Shown here piece after piece: positions 18,891 to 28,799 of a stretch of DNA of 35,439 nucleotides (its first letter is position 1; each line of letters starts with the position of its first letter). The position numbers and the translations under genes are program-made. This DNA comes from Clostridiales bacterium (GTDB taxonomy: Bacteria > Bacillota > Clostridia > Lachnospirales > Lachnospiraceae). The stretch covers positions 1-35,439 of the forward strand of contig DUNZ01000014.1 in NCBI GenBank assembly GCA_012839085.1. Reading direction: 5' to 3'. The notes under the pieces were generated by a model. It ran no database searches, was not told where the DNA came from, and was given only the letters and a program-made list of their open reading frames with translations.

Positions 18891-19122
18891 ATAATTCAAT
18901 CCCTTTTTTGATTTTTCTTCTTGCCAATAAGGCACCTAAGGCCACGCTAACAAAAAGTACGGCAACTGAAATTCCGATGACAAACGGCCAAGAAGATAAT
19001 AACGGATCTTTTACTTCTGCCATTCCAGTTTCCATCCCATATTCATCATACATACCCATGTCAAAAGCCGGATCCATATAAATATCTTCTGTAGCAACCA
19101 TTTCATTCAAAATACTATCCAT
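18880..19122 (-). CDS. Small single-pass membrane protein in the ABC operon
   Basis: 80 aa with an acidic, Met-rich N-terminal segment, WPFVIGISVAVLFVSVALGALLA TM helix and a KIKKG basic stop-transfer; overlaps the permease start by 11 nt. Confidence 0.75.
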   Translation of the reverse strand: MDSILNEMVATEDIYMDPAFDMGMYDEYGMETGMAEVKDPLLSSWPFVIGISVAVLFVSVALGALLARRKIKKGIELYED

Positions 19123-19207
19123 TATTTAAACCTCCATCTGCGTTTCAAAAACGCTAGTGTCAATATTTTAATAGCCTGTCAAATTATTTACACAAACAAT
19201 AAAGGGC

Positions 19208-21664
19208 TTAATAGTTTAATTCTTCTTGCTTACGAAGCTTACTTCTATAAATACTAATAATAATTTTTCTTGTAATAGGAATAAATAAGATGAATATAGC
19301 TACTTGAATCGTTATAAACATCCACAGAGGAAGAATTTCCTTCTTAGTTTCAGGCATGGAAGGATTAAACACATCTTCATAACCCCCCTGATCCATTCCT
19401 GGATCCCATACCATAGGTGAATTCACCATTTGCTCAAATTCCTTAATATATTCCACTTCATCTCCATTGCTATCTTCAAAGGTAATCTTTAAAATACACT
19501 TTGCCATACCTTCCATATTAGGAATTACGTCAAATTCAACATATTCCGCGGAACCTGGTGAAACATTTCCTATATAATGCATGTCACCATCCGCTTTTAC
19601 AAAATCGCCTTCTACAGTAGCAATTACATTATTAAGAGGGGATTTACCCATATTAAAAAACTCAAAGGAAAGTATCGCTGTATTACCAATTGTTACCATT
19701 CCATCCCAGGAATATACATAAGCATAATCAACTACTGGTCTGGAATTTTCAACTGCCTGGAGATTTAATTCTACTTCTTTCATTTCTCCAATTTCTCCAG
19801 TAGCAGGGTTGATCTCTGCTCCATCATACTCATATTCAAATGTAACCTTGAGAGGATAAGTCTTTGTTGTTGCATCATTCTTAACCTTCATCTCTAATGT
19901 CTTCTGAACAGTTTCTCCAGGAGCGATCTTATTGATATAAAAACTATTGCTACCTTGAGTTGTACTGAATATATTTTCAGGTTGTGTTACAGTAACTGTT
20001 ATATTTTTCGCAGCTACTGTAGCATTGGTGTTATAGATATCAAAGGTAAAGTTAAATACAGATCCTGCCCTTAATTCCTCTACATCCGTAACATAATTAC
20101 TGATGATTAGTTTTGGCCTACTAATGGTATCTTCTGCCTCTTCCTTCTTTACATTCTGCACATTACGAATTGGAATGTTAATTGTTTCACTCATTTGTCC
20201 CGCATATGAGATATTCACTGTTAAATTATTCAATCCATGAGGTACATTTTCAGAAACATTCAAAGGAATCGTAATTCTTGTAGTCTTTCCAGCTTCTAAT
20301 TTTTCTATGTAAATATAAGGATCCGAATTAACCGGAATAAAAGTATCTCCTGTTAAATTACTAAGTGATATTTTAATTTCTGATACATCAACTTTACTCT
20401 TATTCTCAATATCAAAGGAAACTTCTAGCTTATCTCCAGCTTTCGGTTTCTCCGGGGATTGTTTTACATTGTCTATAATCAGATTTGGTTCGTCCGTGGA
20501 AACCACTTCACCAATAATATCCAACCAAACATTTTGATTGTTCTCATAAGTTCCACCAGCTTCATCTTTGTAATTCACGATAACATTAAGATTCTTAAGC
20601 CCGCTTGTGGCTTCCTTGGAAACTATCAATGGAATTTCCACTTGAATTGTTTCATCTTCATTCAAATTGGAAACTTCTATTCCATCTGTAAAATAATTGG
20701 TAAGGAAACTACTCACCCCAATACTGGAACTATCAATAGATACATTAATATCCTTTGCCTTTGAAAATCCCTGGTTCGTAATTGTGGCAACTACCGTAAA
20801 CTCGTTACCTACCTTCAAATCACCAATATAGCTAATATTATCAAATTGCAAGTTAGGAGAATATTCATTTTTCTTAAGGTTTACAATGATACCATAGGTC
20901 TCCTGAATAGAGTCACCATCAACTGTTTTAAATTTAAAATTAATATCTAGGGATTGATTTCCAGCTTCAGCACTACTTAATATACTTACTGGTAAGGTTA
21001 CTTTTTCTTGGGCACCAGGAAGTAAATCTCCTACCTTAATCTCTTTCGCGGAATATTTTTCTGCAATTCCAGAACTGCCATAATCAACAGAAAAATATAC
21101 ATTCCGTGCCATTAATTCTCCTTCGTTTTTAATCACAAAGGAAAGATCTGTATCATTACCAATATAAAAGTTTTTCAATTCGATATTGCTTACCGTCAAT
21201 TGAGCCGGTGCCTTTTCTTCTAATATACTAAGATAAGTATCCACATAAGAAGTTGTAAGCTGACCTGATGATTGCCAATCGATATATGTAAAGGATAATC
21301 GGATTGGATAGTCACCGATTTTTGCAGATTCCTTAACTCTTACATTGAATTCCACATATGTAGTTGAACTGCTTGATATTCCATTAACTTCAATGTTATT
21401 AACCTTTAACTTTGGATTTGTAAATGTAAATGGAGCATTATCTGCTGACACTTTTACTGTTGGCTTATCTATATATGTTCCTATTGCTTTTACTGGTATG
21501 CTTATTGTTGATTCTTCTCCCGGTTTTACAATAAACTCTAAATTCCCTTCCGTGATTTCAATTGCTGACGCTGCAGCTGCTGCCATGTTACTATTTCCGG
21601 TCATGGCTGCTGTTAACACTAATGAGATAACCAGCATTGCAGTTAATATTTTTTTCCCTCTCAT
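19208..21664 (-). CDS. Secreted, membrane-anchored multi-domain protein with CARDB/APHP-like Ig-fold repeats
   Basis: Signal peptide (MRGKKILTAMLVISLVLTAAMTGNSNMAAAAA), repeated pattern PxLxIxNxxxxxxxxxGxxxxxxFxIxNxGxxxAxNVxVxxxxxx...LxPGxxxxVxxxxxVxxxAxxGxxxLxxxxxY, C-terminal TM helix (LPLWMFITIQVAIFILFIPI) plus basic tail. Confidence 0.85.
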   Translation of the reverse strand: MRGKKILTAMLVISLVLTAAMTGNSNMAAAAASAIEITEGNLEFIVKPGEESTISIPVKAIGTYIDKPTVKVSADNAPFTFTNPKLKVNNIEVNGISSSSTTYVEFNVRVKESAKIGDYPIRLSFTYIDWQSSGQLTTSYVDTYLSILEEKAPAQLTVSNIELKNFYIGNDTDLSFVIKNEGELMARNVYFSVDYGSSGIAEKYSAKEIKVGDLLPGAQEKVTLPVSILSSAEAGNQSLDINFKFKTVDGDSIQETYGIIVNLKKNEYSPNLQFDNISYIGDLKVGNEFTVVATITNQGFSKAKDINVSIDSSSIGVSSFLTNYFTDGIEVSNLNEDETIQVEIPLIVSKEATSGLKNLNVIVNYKDEAGGTYENNQNVWLDIIGEVVSTDEPNLIIDNVKQSPEKPKAGDKLEVSFDIENKSKVDVSEIKISLSNLTGDTFIPVNSDPYIYIEKLEAGKTTRITIPLNVSENVPHGLNNLTVNISYAGQMSETINIPIRNVQNVKKEEAEDTISRPKLIISNYVTDVEELRAGSVFNFTFDIYNTNATVAAKNITVTVTQPENIFSTTQGSNSFYINKIAPGETVQKTLEMKVKNDATTKTYPLKVTFEYEYDGAEINPATGEIGEMKEVELNLQAVENSRPVVDYAYVYSWDGMVTIGNTAILSFEFFNMGKSPLNNVIATVEGDFVKADGDMHYIGNVSPGSAEYVEFDVIPNMEGMAKCILKITFEDSNGDEVEYIKEFEQMVNSPMVWDPGMDQGGYEDVFNPSMPETKKEILPLWMFITIQVAIFILFIPITRKIIISIYRSKLRKQEELNY

Positions 21665-21833
21665 TTCTATTACCTCTGCTTCCTTTCCAATTTAATTTCA
21701 TTCTTCGATTTTGGTATTCAATTCTCCATTATATCTTTTATATTTCATTCTTTTTATTTTATTCTATTTGTTTTATACAATGGTAAACTTAAATTCTCAT
21801 TGTTTGGATGATTGCCTTTTTCCTTGTCAATTA

Positions 21834-22592
21834 CTATGACACATCCGTAGCAATCTCCTGTGTTTCTTCTGGGGGCAGTTCTTCGGCTTGCTTAGTAAAT
21901 TCTTCAATTTTTTCTACCTTACCATCAAAGATATGGATGATCTTGTCAGCATATTCTGCCAATCTTCGATCATGGGTTACCATAACGATGGTTAAGTTGT
22001 TTGCCTTGGCCATATCTTTTATTAAGTCCATAACCTCCTTAGATGTTTTCGAATCAAGATTTCCCGTAGGCTCATCAGCAAAAACGATCGACGGATTACT
22101 GACAAAGGCTCTGGCAATTCCGACCCTTTGCTGCTGACCACCACTCATCTCTTTGGGTTTGTGTTTTAATCTAGAACCCAAACCTACCTTAGTTAAGATG
22201 TTCCTTGCCATCTTCTTACGCTTTCTAGTAGGAACACGTTTGAATACCAAGGGTAGTTCCACATTCTCTAATGCAGTCATGGAGTTTAATAGATTATATG
22301 ACTGAAATACAAAGCCCAAATTATTTTGACGGAACTTTGCTAAGGCCCTTTCACTCATTTTATGAATGTGCCGGCCTTTTATTATAATCTGGCCGGAGGT
22401 TACTTTTTCAATTCCTGCCATGAGATTTAATAAGGTGGATTTTCCCGAACCAGACACACCATATAAGCAGCAGAACTCACCTTTTTTAATGGTGAAGCTA
22501 ACATTATCTACTGCACAAATCCGTTCCTTGCCCATGCGATATATTTTTTTTACATTTTTTAATTCAATTACATTTTCTGCTTTATTACTCAT
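21834..22592 (-). CDS. ABC transporter ATP-binding protein (MacB/LolD type)
   Basis: GVSGSGKSTLLNLMAGIEKVTSGQ (Walker A), LVFKRVPTRKRKK, EMSGGQQQRVGIARAFVSNPSIVFADEPTGNLDSKTS, VTHDRRLAEYAD. Confidence 0.95.
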   Translation of the reverse strand: MSNKAENVIELKNVKKIYRMGKERICAVDNVSFTIKKGEFCCLYGVSGSGKSTLLNLMAGIEKVTSGQIIIKGRHIHKMSERALAKFRQNNLGFVFQSYNLLNSMTALENVELPLVFKRVPTRKRKKMARNILTKVGLGSRLKHKPKEMSGGQQQRVGIARAFVSNPSIVFADEPTGNLDSKTSKEVMDLIKDMAKANNLTIVMVTHDRRLAEYADKIIHIFDGKVEKIEEFTKQAEELPPEETQEIATDVS

Positions 22593-22671
22593 AGCTGCAC
22601 CTTCCTGATTCCGACGCTAAAAGCACCTACTACAGATTAATACTACACCATAAATGTTAAATATATTTTTC

Positions 22672-22702
22672 CAAAAACCTTAAGTTTTTCTTAAGTTTTT
22701 AT
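22672..22702 (-). terminator. Terminator-like hairpin after the AI-2E family gene
   Basis: CTTAAG (22679-22684) / CTTAAG (22690-22695) with a 5-nt loop; GTTTTT follows on the reverse strand. Confidence 0.5.
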
Positions 22703-23922
22703 TAAGGCTTCTTGTTTTTATTATAAAAATTATTTTCTTTTTGTAATTTTTCCTTATGTTTTAGCCTTCGCTCAATAAAACGCATAAAAACCAATTTAAT
22801 GTAAGCTCCTATGGGTACTGCCAGTAACATTCCCATAAAACCTCCAACGGCACTACCAAAAATCAGAGAAATGATTATGATTAAAGGATGAATCTTGATG
22901 GATCGACTTAATAACTTGGGTCCTATAAAATTACCATCAATTGACTGGATTATGATTAAGGCAATCATTGATATAAGCCAGGTTCTTATATCCCCACTGA
23001 TTAGACAAACGAAGGTGGTACTGATATAGGCTACAATTGGCCCAAAGTAGGGGATTAAGTTACAAATCCCTGAAAAAATGCCAATTACAATAGCAAATTT
23101 TACACCCGTAATAGACAAAACAATACTAATAATAATGACCATAAGAAAGGCGTCTGCCAGTTGACCTCTAATATAACCAGAAAAAACCCGATCTAAATCA
23201 TGAATCATATCTAGATTTTTTTTACTACGCTTTTCTGATAATAGTGCCATATTCACTTTTTTTATGTAAGCCATAAACATTCTTCCATCGATCATAAAAT
23301 AAAAACCGATGATAAAGCTAAAAATTATGGTTGTCATATACCCTGAAATATTGGTTATCGATTCGATAGCAGAACTAGCAAATCGAGTAATAATATTCAG
23401 AATATGATTCGTTGCATTCTTCACATATTGCTCTATTTCATCGGACTGTATATCTAGCTCACTTAATTTTTTTAGTAAAGATTTATAAAAGGCATCAAAA
23501 CTATTGACATATTCTTCTCCCAATCGAACAATATCGTCAAAGTTAGCAAAACGCAGTTGATCGGTAACTGAGAATACCAGTAAGGATACCAAAGCTGATG
23601 CTGCAAGAACGATTAAAACAATCGAAGTCACCGCAGCCCATGTCCGCGGTGCCTTAAGTTTTCTTAAAAACTTTGGTAATTTAACTTTCTTATATTTTCT
23701 TTCAAAAAAAGAAACAATCGGATCCATAAGATAAGCAAATGCAAAGCCAAATGTGATCGGCTTAATCACCTTAATAAACCAGCTTATCTTATCCATGACA
23801 ACCCAGAATATTATATGGGAATACGTGGCTATTAGACTAAGAATGTAAATGATAACAGCGGTTATAATAACATATAAGGATATTTGCATATACTTTTTAT
23901 TGAATATATCCTTCCATCTCAT
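22702..23922 (-). CDS. AI-2E family transporter (PerM/YtvI-like)
   Basis: Multiple TM helices; SGYIRGQLADAFLMVIIISIVLSITGVKFAIVIGIFSGICNLIPYFGPIVAYISTTFVCL; IIQSIDGNFIGPKLLSRSIKIHPLIIIISLIFGSAVGGFMGMLLAVPIGAYIK. Confidence 0.92.
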   Translation of the reverse strand: MRWKDIFNKKYMQISLYVIITAVIIYILSLIATYSHIIFWVVMDKISWFIKVIKPITFGFAFAYLMDPIVSFFERKYKKVKLPKFLRKLKAPRTWAAVTSIVLIVLAASALVSLLVFSVTDQLRFANFDDIVRLGEEYVNSFDAFYKSLLKKLSELDIQSDEIEQYVKNATNHILNIITRFASSAIESITNISGYMTTIIFSFIIGFYFMIDGRMFMAYIKKVNMALLSEKRSKKNLDMIHDLDRVFSGYIRGQLADAFLMVIIISIVLSITGVKFAIVIGIFSGICNLIPYFGPIVAYISTTFVCLISGDIRTWLISMIALIIIQSIDGNFIGPKLLSRSIKIHPLIIIISLIFGSAVGGFMGMLLAVPIGAYIKLVFMRFIERRLKHKEKLQKENNFYNKNKKP

Positions 23923-24554
23923 CCCTTCTCTGCACTACCCCCTTCCCCGTAGCCAATGAAACGTGCAATACAATCCACGCTATGGTCGATACCTATATAA
24001 TTGCTTTTAATGGATAGGTGATAGTTTTCAACCTTGCCCCATTTTTCACTAGCGTGATAATTGTAATAATTCGCTCTACGCTTATCGATTTTTAAAATCT
24101 CCTCCTCGGCTTTGTTGGCTGGTAGATTATATTGAGTAATGGCTCTGTTTTTACGATATTCCAAATCCGCCCAAATAAAAACATGAACCACATTTTCAAA
24201 ATCTCTTAAAATATAATCCGCACATCTACCTACAATGACACAAGGTCCTTCCATAGCAACCTTACGAATTACATTGGATTGGGCAAGATAGATCTGATCA
24301 TCCAAGGATAGGTGAGTAAAACCTATCTCCTGGTTACCATAAGCATTCATTCCCATGGCAATGGAATATAAAAGGCTGTTCGTTGCCTTCCTCTCAGCAT
24401 TTTCAAATACTGCTTCTGCAAAACCGCTCTCCTTAGCTGCTCTAGTAATAATTTCTTTATCATAAAACGGAATCCCTAATCTTTGGGCTAATTTAGCTCC
24501 AATTTCTCTTCCGCCGCTTCCGTATTGTCTACTGATCGTAATGATTTTATCCAT
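23919..24554 (-). CDS. Cytidylate kinase-like family protein
   Basis: MDKIITISRQYGSGGREIGAKLAQRLGIPFYDKEIITRAAKESG; CVIVGRCADYIL; Cytidylate_kin2 pattern. ATGA overlap with the AI-2E gene; start moved to the ATG at 24554. Confidence 0.87.
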   Translation of the reverse strand: MDKIITISRQYGSGGREIGAKLAQRLGIPFYDKEIITRAAKESGFAEAVFENAERKATNSLLYSIAMGMNAYGNQEIGFTHLSLDDQIYLAQSNVIRKVAMEGPCVIVGRCADYILRDFENVVHVFIWADLEYRKNRAITQYNLPANKAEEEILKIDKRRANYYNYHASEKWGKVENYHLSIKSNYIGIDHSVDCIARFIGYGEGGSAEKG

Positions 24555-24624
24555 ACATATCACTCCATTCAAATTCTTCAATTATCTTCCTATATTATAT
24601 CATTATTATATCATTAATATATCC

Positions 24625-24796
24625 TGAACATAAAATCATGTTCATAATCTTGATGCTCCGAACGCTTATACTTGCACGCATATATCTCACTACGCTTTCA
24701 TTATTTCATGAACAAAAATCATGTTCATAATCTTGTTGCTCCGAACGCTTATACATACAACCATGCATATACCTCACTACGCTTTCATTATATCAT
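24625..24796. repeat. Two-copy tandem direct repeat (~84 and ~88 bp), each starting with an inverted repeat
   Basis: Copy 1 TGAACATAAAATCATGTTCATAATCTTGATGCTCCGAACGCTTATAC...TATCTCACTACGCTTTCATTATTTCA; copy 2 TGAACAAAAATCATGTTCATAATCTTGTTGCTCCGAACGCTTATAC...TACCTCACTACGCTTTCATTATATCA. Each starts TGAACA-N7/8-TGTTCA. Confidence 0.9.
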
Positions 24797-24852
24797 ATGC
24801 ATGTAAAAGTATGAAGTAAATTTTCTGTCAACTCTTAAAATAGTATTATTAT

Positions 24853-27423
24853 TTACATGTTCAATTTTAATTTTAAATAGAGTCTTTTTATTGGGTTTAA
24901 ATCTTTATATACTTGTTGATATAAACTCCTATATACTTCTTCCACATGTTGGAGTTCTCTTTGGTTGATTCCAGCTTTACTAAATCTAGCTTTCCATATG
25001 GTTTCCATAAAATCCGAAAAGCTCTCTTCCTTGATATAAGTACAATGCTTTCTTACATAATCCAGATGGTCTTCTAATAAGCTTTTTTGCCCCGGTATTT
25101 CTTTTGATAGGGTCAAAATTTTCTCTGTATCTTTGTATATTCTTAAGGCTTTTTGACTGAGGCTAGCAAAAGCATTGTTTTTCCGGAAGCGGATTAAGGA
25201 GAGTATAGCTAGGGTAAGAAGGAATAAAAAAGTGAAAAGCCATAGAATTATGGTATCAGAAGCCTTTTTTTCTGATCTAAACTCTGGATCTTTCAGCTCT
25301 TTTGATCCAGGCTGCTCATCTTCTTTATCTATAACACTTTCTTTTATTCCTTCTTTCGGTGTGGGAGAAGCCGTTGGATCCGGGGTAATGATTGGAGTAA
25401 CTTGCTCTTTCGTTAAATCATCAATATTTTCTCCTAAACCCAAAATATATTCTAATGTCTCCTCATTTCCTACTACGCCTGAACCCGGTGTAACCTCTAC
25501 AGGTACCCACCCACAACCATCAACATAAACCTCCACCCAGGCATGGGCATTATAATCCTTGACACTTATCATAGCTTGGGATGATTCTAATCTATAGTTC
25601 TCATGCCCAGTATAAAAAGTAACCATCTGTGTCCCAAGGTAATCATTGGGTATAAAACTGCCAACGGCATACCCTTCTACATATCTAGCGGGAATTCCCA
25701 TGGCTCGGAAAATCATAGTAGCAGCGGATGCATAGTGTGCACAATAGCCCCGTTTATTTTCATATAAGAAATATTCTATAAAATCCTTCCCCCTCGGTAA
25801 CTTACCAGGGGATAGGGAATAATCTGTATGACGCTCCAAATAACTTTTTACGTAATTAATCCGTTTCATAAGATCATGGTCACTGGCTGTAATCTTTAAA
25901 TTTGAAAAATCCTTTTTCAATCTCTCTAACTTTTTCTCCGGCATTTTCGTGTATACATCGTAAACAAAATCTCTATAGATTTTTTCATATTTTGTATAAG
26001 TACCTAATTTTAAATTGTCTGTGATAACTTCCCTTTCGTCATTATTTATTATCTTCCCTATGGACATATAATTATAGAAATCCAATTCATAGCTTTCTTT
26101 CCCATCCCTTGCTGTGACATAAAGATCTTGAACATATTTTTTTTCAGCAATTTGGTTATAATCTGATAAATAGGGAACATATAGATATTTTTTATTTGCA
26201 TCTACATATTCAATCTTAAGTTTTGCTTTATAAATAAAGCTCTGAATCAATGATAAAGTATAATAATCATAGAACGTTTGATTGGAATATGGTTTTGTTA
26301 TCTTCTCAATTAAGGAAACACTCATATTCATGGGATCAAATTCTTCAGAGGGTATCTTTTCTAATAAAGCCTGATACTTCTTCTTATCCCCTGCTGTATG
26401 TCCATCCCATCGATCCCCAGTATAATTTGTTCCAACATAACCTTTCACATATAGTCCTTGTTCCCCTAAAAAGCTGGGAAGTATAATACGAAGATGTTCA
26501 CTATTATCAAACTCTACCTCTCCTACTCTTCCTAATCTCCCCCCACTTAGACCTCCACTAGCTTTTACCTTAAATGAGAATTTCAAGTCATTGATTTTAT
26601 TTGTTATGTCATCTAAGGATAAATCAAAAAGCTTTTTCTGAAGATCCACTTTTATCTCTTTTATCTTTATAATACTTTCGTATTCTTTCCTCGAAACAAA
26701 TAAATTCATAAGAAAAAATAAGACAATACAGAAAACACTGAGAACAATCGCACTTCTAGCGCTTACCCTCTGATGAATCTTCCGTTGTTGTCTGTCGCTG
26801 ATCTTATGATTAATAGAAGATGCTTTCACGAGATACAAGGTTGCTGTAATATAGATTACAAGATAATGTTCCGCCGGTATTAAACCCACCAAGAAGCTAG
26901 CGGCAACTGGTAGAAATAATATTATAATACTTAGATTACTTATATTGTTGCGAAGCAAAGAGTAGGATAATAAGGCAATGACAGGGATTATAATCATGAT
27001 AACTAAAAGTGTAGTATCCTGGGTTTCTGTAGTATAGTCTGCAAGATAACGAATGGATTGAAATCCATAATAATCCTCTGCTCTAGAAATTACCAGATTT
27101 TCCAAAATATAAAAACCGTTTTTAATTCTTTCTAACCTACTGTATAAGAATAATCCATAGAATAAGAAAACAAAAAAGCCTTTAACAAAGTCATAGGATT
27201 GAAATAAGAAAATAAGAAAAAACACTACACTGCTTAAAAGCAATGCCATATTCACTTGAATGTGATTCACTGGGATCAAAAAGCTTTCAATAAAAACAGA
27301 AGCAAAGCACCAGCCACTTAAAAAAATGGCAATCCATTGGATAAGTCTCATATAAAGAGGAAATTCTGATTTATTTTCTTCTACGACAAAAAAAGCATTA
27401 TCTACATAGATTCCATCTTTCAT
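24853..27423 (-). CDS. Transglutaminase-like domain membrane protein (TgpA-like)
   Basis: N-terminal multi-TM region; GYCAHYASAATMIFRAMGIPARYVEGYAVG, NAHAWVEVYVDGCGWVPVEVTPGSG; further TM and cytosolic tail. Start may be 27435 or 27423. Confidence 0.92.
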   Translation of the reverse strand: MKDGIYVDNAFFVVEENKSEFPLYMRLIQWIAIFLSGWCFASVFIESFLIPVNHIQVNMALLLSSVVFFLIFLFQSYDFVKGFFVFLFYGLFLYSRLERIKNGFYILENLVISRAEDYYGFQSIRYLADYTTETQDTTLLVIMIIIPVIALLSYSLLRNNISNLSIIILFLPVAASFLVGLIPAEHYLVIYITATLYLVKASSINHKISDRQQRKIHQRVSARSAIVLSVFCIVLFFLMNLFVSRKEYESIIKIKEIKVDLQKKLFDLSLDDITNKINDLKFSFKVKASGGLSGGRLGRVGEVEFDNSEHLRIILPSFLGEQGLYVKGYVGTNYTGDRWDGHTAGDKKKYQALLEKIPSEEFDPMNMSVSLIEKITKPYSNQTFYDYYTLSLIQSFIYKAKLKIEYVDANKKYLYVPYLSDYNQIAEKKYVQDLYVTARDGKESYELDFYNYMSIGKIINNDEREVITDNLKLGTYTKYEKIYRDFVYDVYTKMPEKKLERLKKDFSNLKITASDHDLMKRINYVKSYLERHTDYSLSPGKLPRGKDFIEYFLYENKRGYCAHYASAATMIFRAMGIPARYVEGYAVGSFIPNDYLGTQMVTFYTGHENYRLESSQAMISVKDYNAHAWVEVYVDGCGWVPVEVTPGSGVVGNEETLEYILGLGENIDDLTKEQVTPIITPDPTASPTPKEGIKESVIDKEDEQPGSKELKDPEFRSEKKASDTIILWLFTFLFLLTLAILSLIRFRKNNAFASLSQKALRIYKDTEKILTLSKEIPGQKSLLEDHLDYVRKHCTYIKEESFSDFMETIWKARFSKAGINQRELQHVEEVYRSLYQQVYKDLNPIKRLYLKLKLNM

Positions 27424-27488
27424 TCCCTGACCCATTCCAACCTTACCTTTCTAAATAAAAATGGTATGCATTGTCATTTACCCTTTGT

Positions 27489-28727
27489 TTAGTCAAATCT
27501 TAGCTCTTGTATATCAGCTTTCATATTCCCAATGCTCACCATGGCAACCCCGATATCCCTTTCCTTGGATTCTTCAAAAACTTCATCCGTTATCAATTGG
27601 CTTTCTTCTTCAATATCTCCATCCCAAGAAAGCTCTCTTCTATCACCAACATATATTATTTGTCTTGTATTGGTTTTTATTAGTGATAAAGCATCCAATA
27701 GTTCCTTTGAAATATCACTGCTTATAAAAAACATATCGGTATATTGTTCATGGGGGTACTCCGCTTGATATGCAGAAAAGGCATCAATTTCTTTGGAATA
27801 AGGCAAGGTGGATAATAAGTCATCCAAAGCCTCATACAAGTCTTCCTCTTGAACAACACGAACTCTTCTACAAACTCCTTGCTTATAATCATACCAAGCA
27901 AAATAATGAATCTGCCCTCTGGTCAAAAAAGAATAAGATAAAGACAGAGCACACTCCATTAAAGCATCCATATAAACAAGAGTATTTTTCCTTTCAGGAA
28001 TACATAAATTAACAAAGGAAAGAACCGAACAATTCAATGGCTCACTAAATTCTTTAATCATCAATTTATCTTCTTTTGCACTGAGCTTCCAATGAATCCG
28101 TTGCAGGCGATCCCCCTCCCGATATTCTCGAATGGCAAATACCGAAGAGGGATCATCTCCACTTTTGATAAGGGAATAGTAATCACTTTCCACCATATTT
28201 TGACTACGGTTTATGATGTAAGTTTCCTCTATTTCATAAAAATTAGGCAAAATTGCAATTTTAATTTCATCATGGGGTTTCTTCTTTAAACTAAAAATTT
28301 TTAAATAATCAAATAGGCGAACTCCCTGTAATACAATTTCTAGGTTACCAGCATATTCCGACAAAAAATTACATACCACCCTTGTTTTTGCTTTTCTATC
28401 CAAAGAAACTTGTAGCACTTTTTTGTATTTCATTTTAGAATAACTGTTTTTATATGTTAGATAAACTGTCAAATTAGGAATAGGAAAAATGGTAGGATTG
28501 TGGAATAAAAAGGATACCGGTATGACTTCTTCCTTATTCGTCACATGAACAAGACTCTCTAAGCCCACACTTAGTTTCCCATATATATAACTAAGCAAGC
28601 CAAATAGAAGAAAGGGCATAGCAACCACCATTAAGAGGATGATTCCCATAATGTACTCATTATATAAAACGGAAAGTAATCCAAGAGAAATCAATATTAA
28701 TAAATATCTTATCTTATTCCGTAGCAT
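27489..28727 (-). CDS. DUF58 domain-containing protein
   Basis: Two N-terminal TM segments; FAIREYREGDRLQRIHWKLSAKEDKLMIKEFSEP is the DUF58 signature; located with MoxR and transglutaminase genes. Confidence 0.92.
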   Translation of the reverse strand: MLRNKIRYLLILISLGLLSVLYNEYIMGIILLMVVAMPFLLFGLLSYIYGKLSVGLESLVHVTNKEEVIPVSFLFHNPTIFPIPNLTVYLTYKNSYSKMKYKKVLQVSLDRKAKTRVVCNFLSEYAGNLEIVLQGVRLFDYLKIFSLKKKPHDEIKIAILPNFYEIEETYIINRSQNMVESDYYSLIKSGDDPSSVFAIREYREGDRLQRIHWKLSAKEDKLMIKEFSEPLNCSVLSFVNLCIPERKNTLVYMDALMECALSLSYSFLTRGQIHYFAWYDYKQGVCRRVRVVQEEDLYEALDDLLSTLPYSKEIDAFSAYQAEYPHEQYTDMFFISSDISKELLDALSLIKTNTRQIIYVGDRRELSWDGDIEEESQLITDEVFEESKERDIGVAMVSIGNMKADIQELRFD

Positions 28728-28799
28728 AGATACTCCTTTTCCTTAACCTTTTATTCTCCCATCAGATTTCTCTAGCGAATGGCTTGGTTCGCCTAAGAA

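Noticed and set aside
24625-24796. Possible CRISPR array
   Set aside because: Only two ~84-bp units with internal variation, no short repeat/unique spacer pattern and no cas genes.
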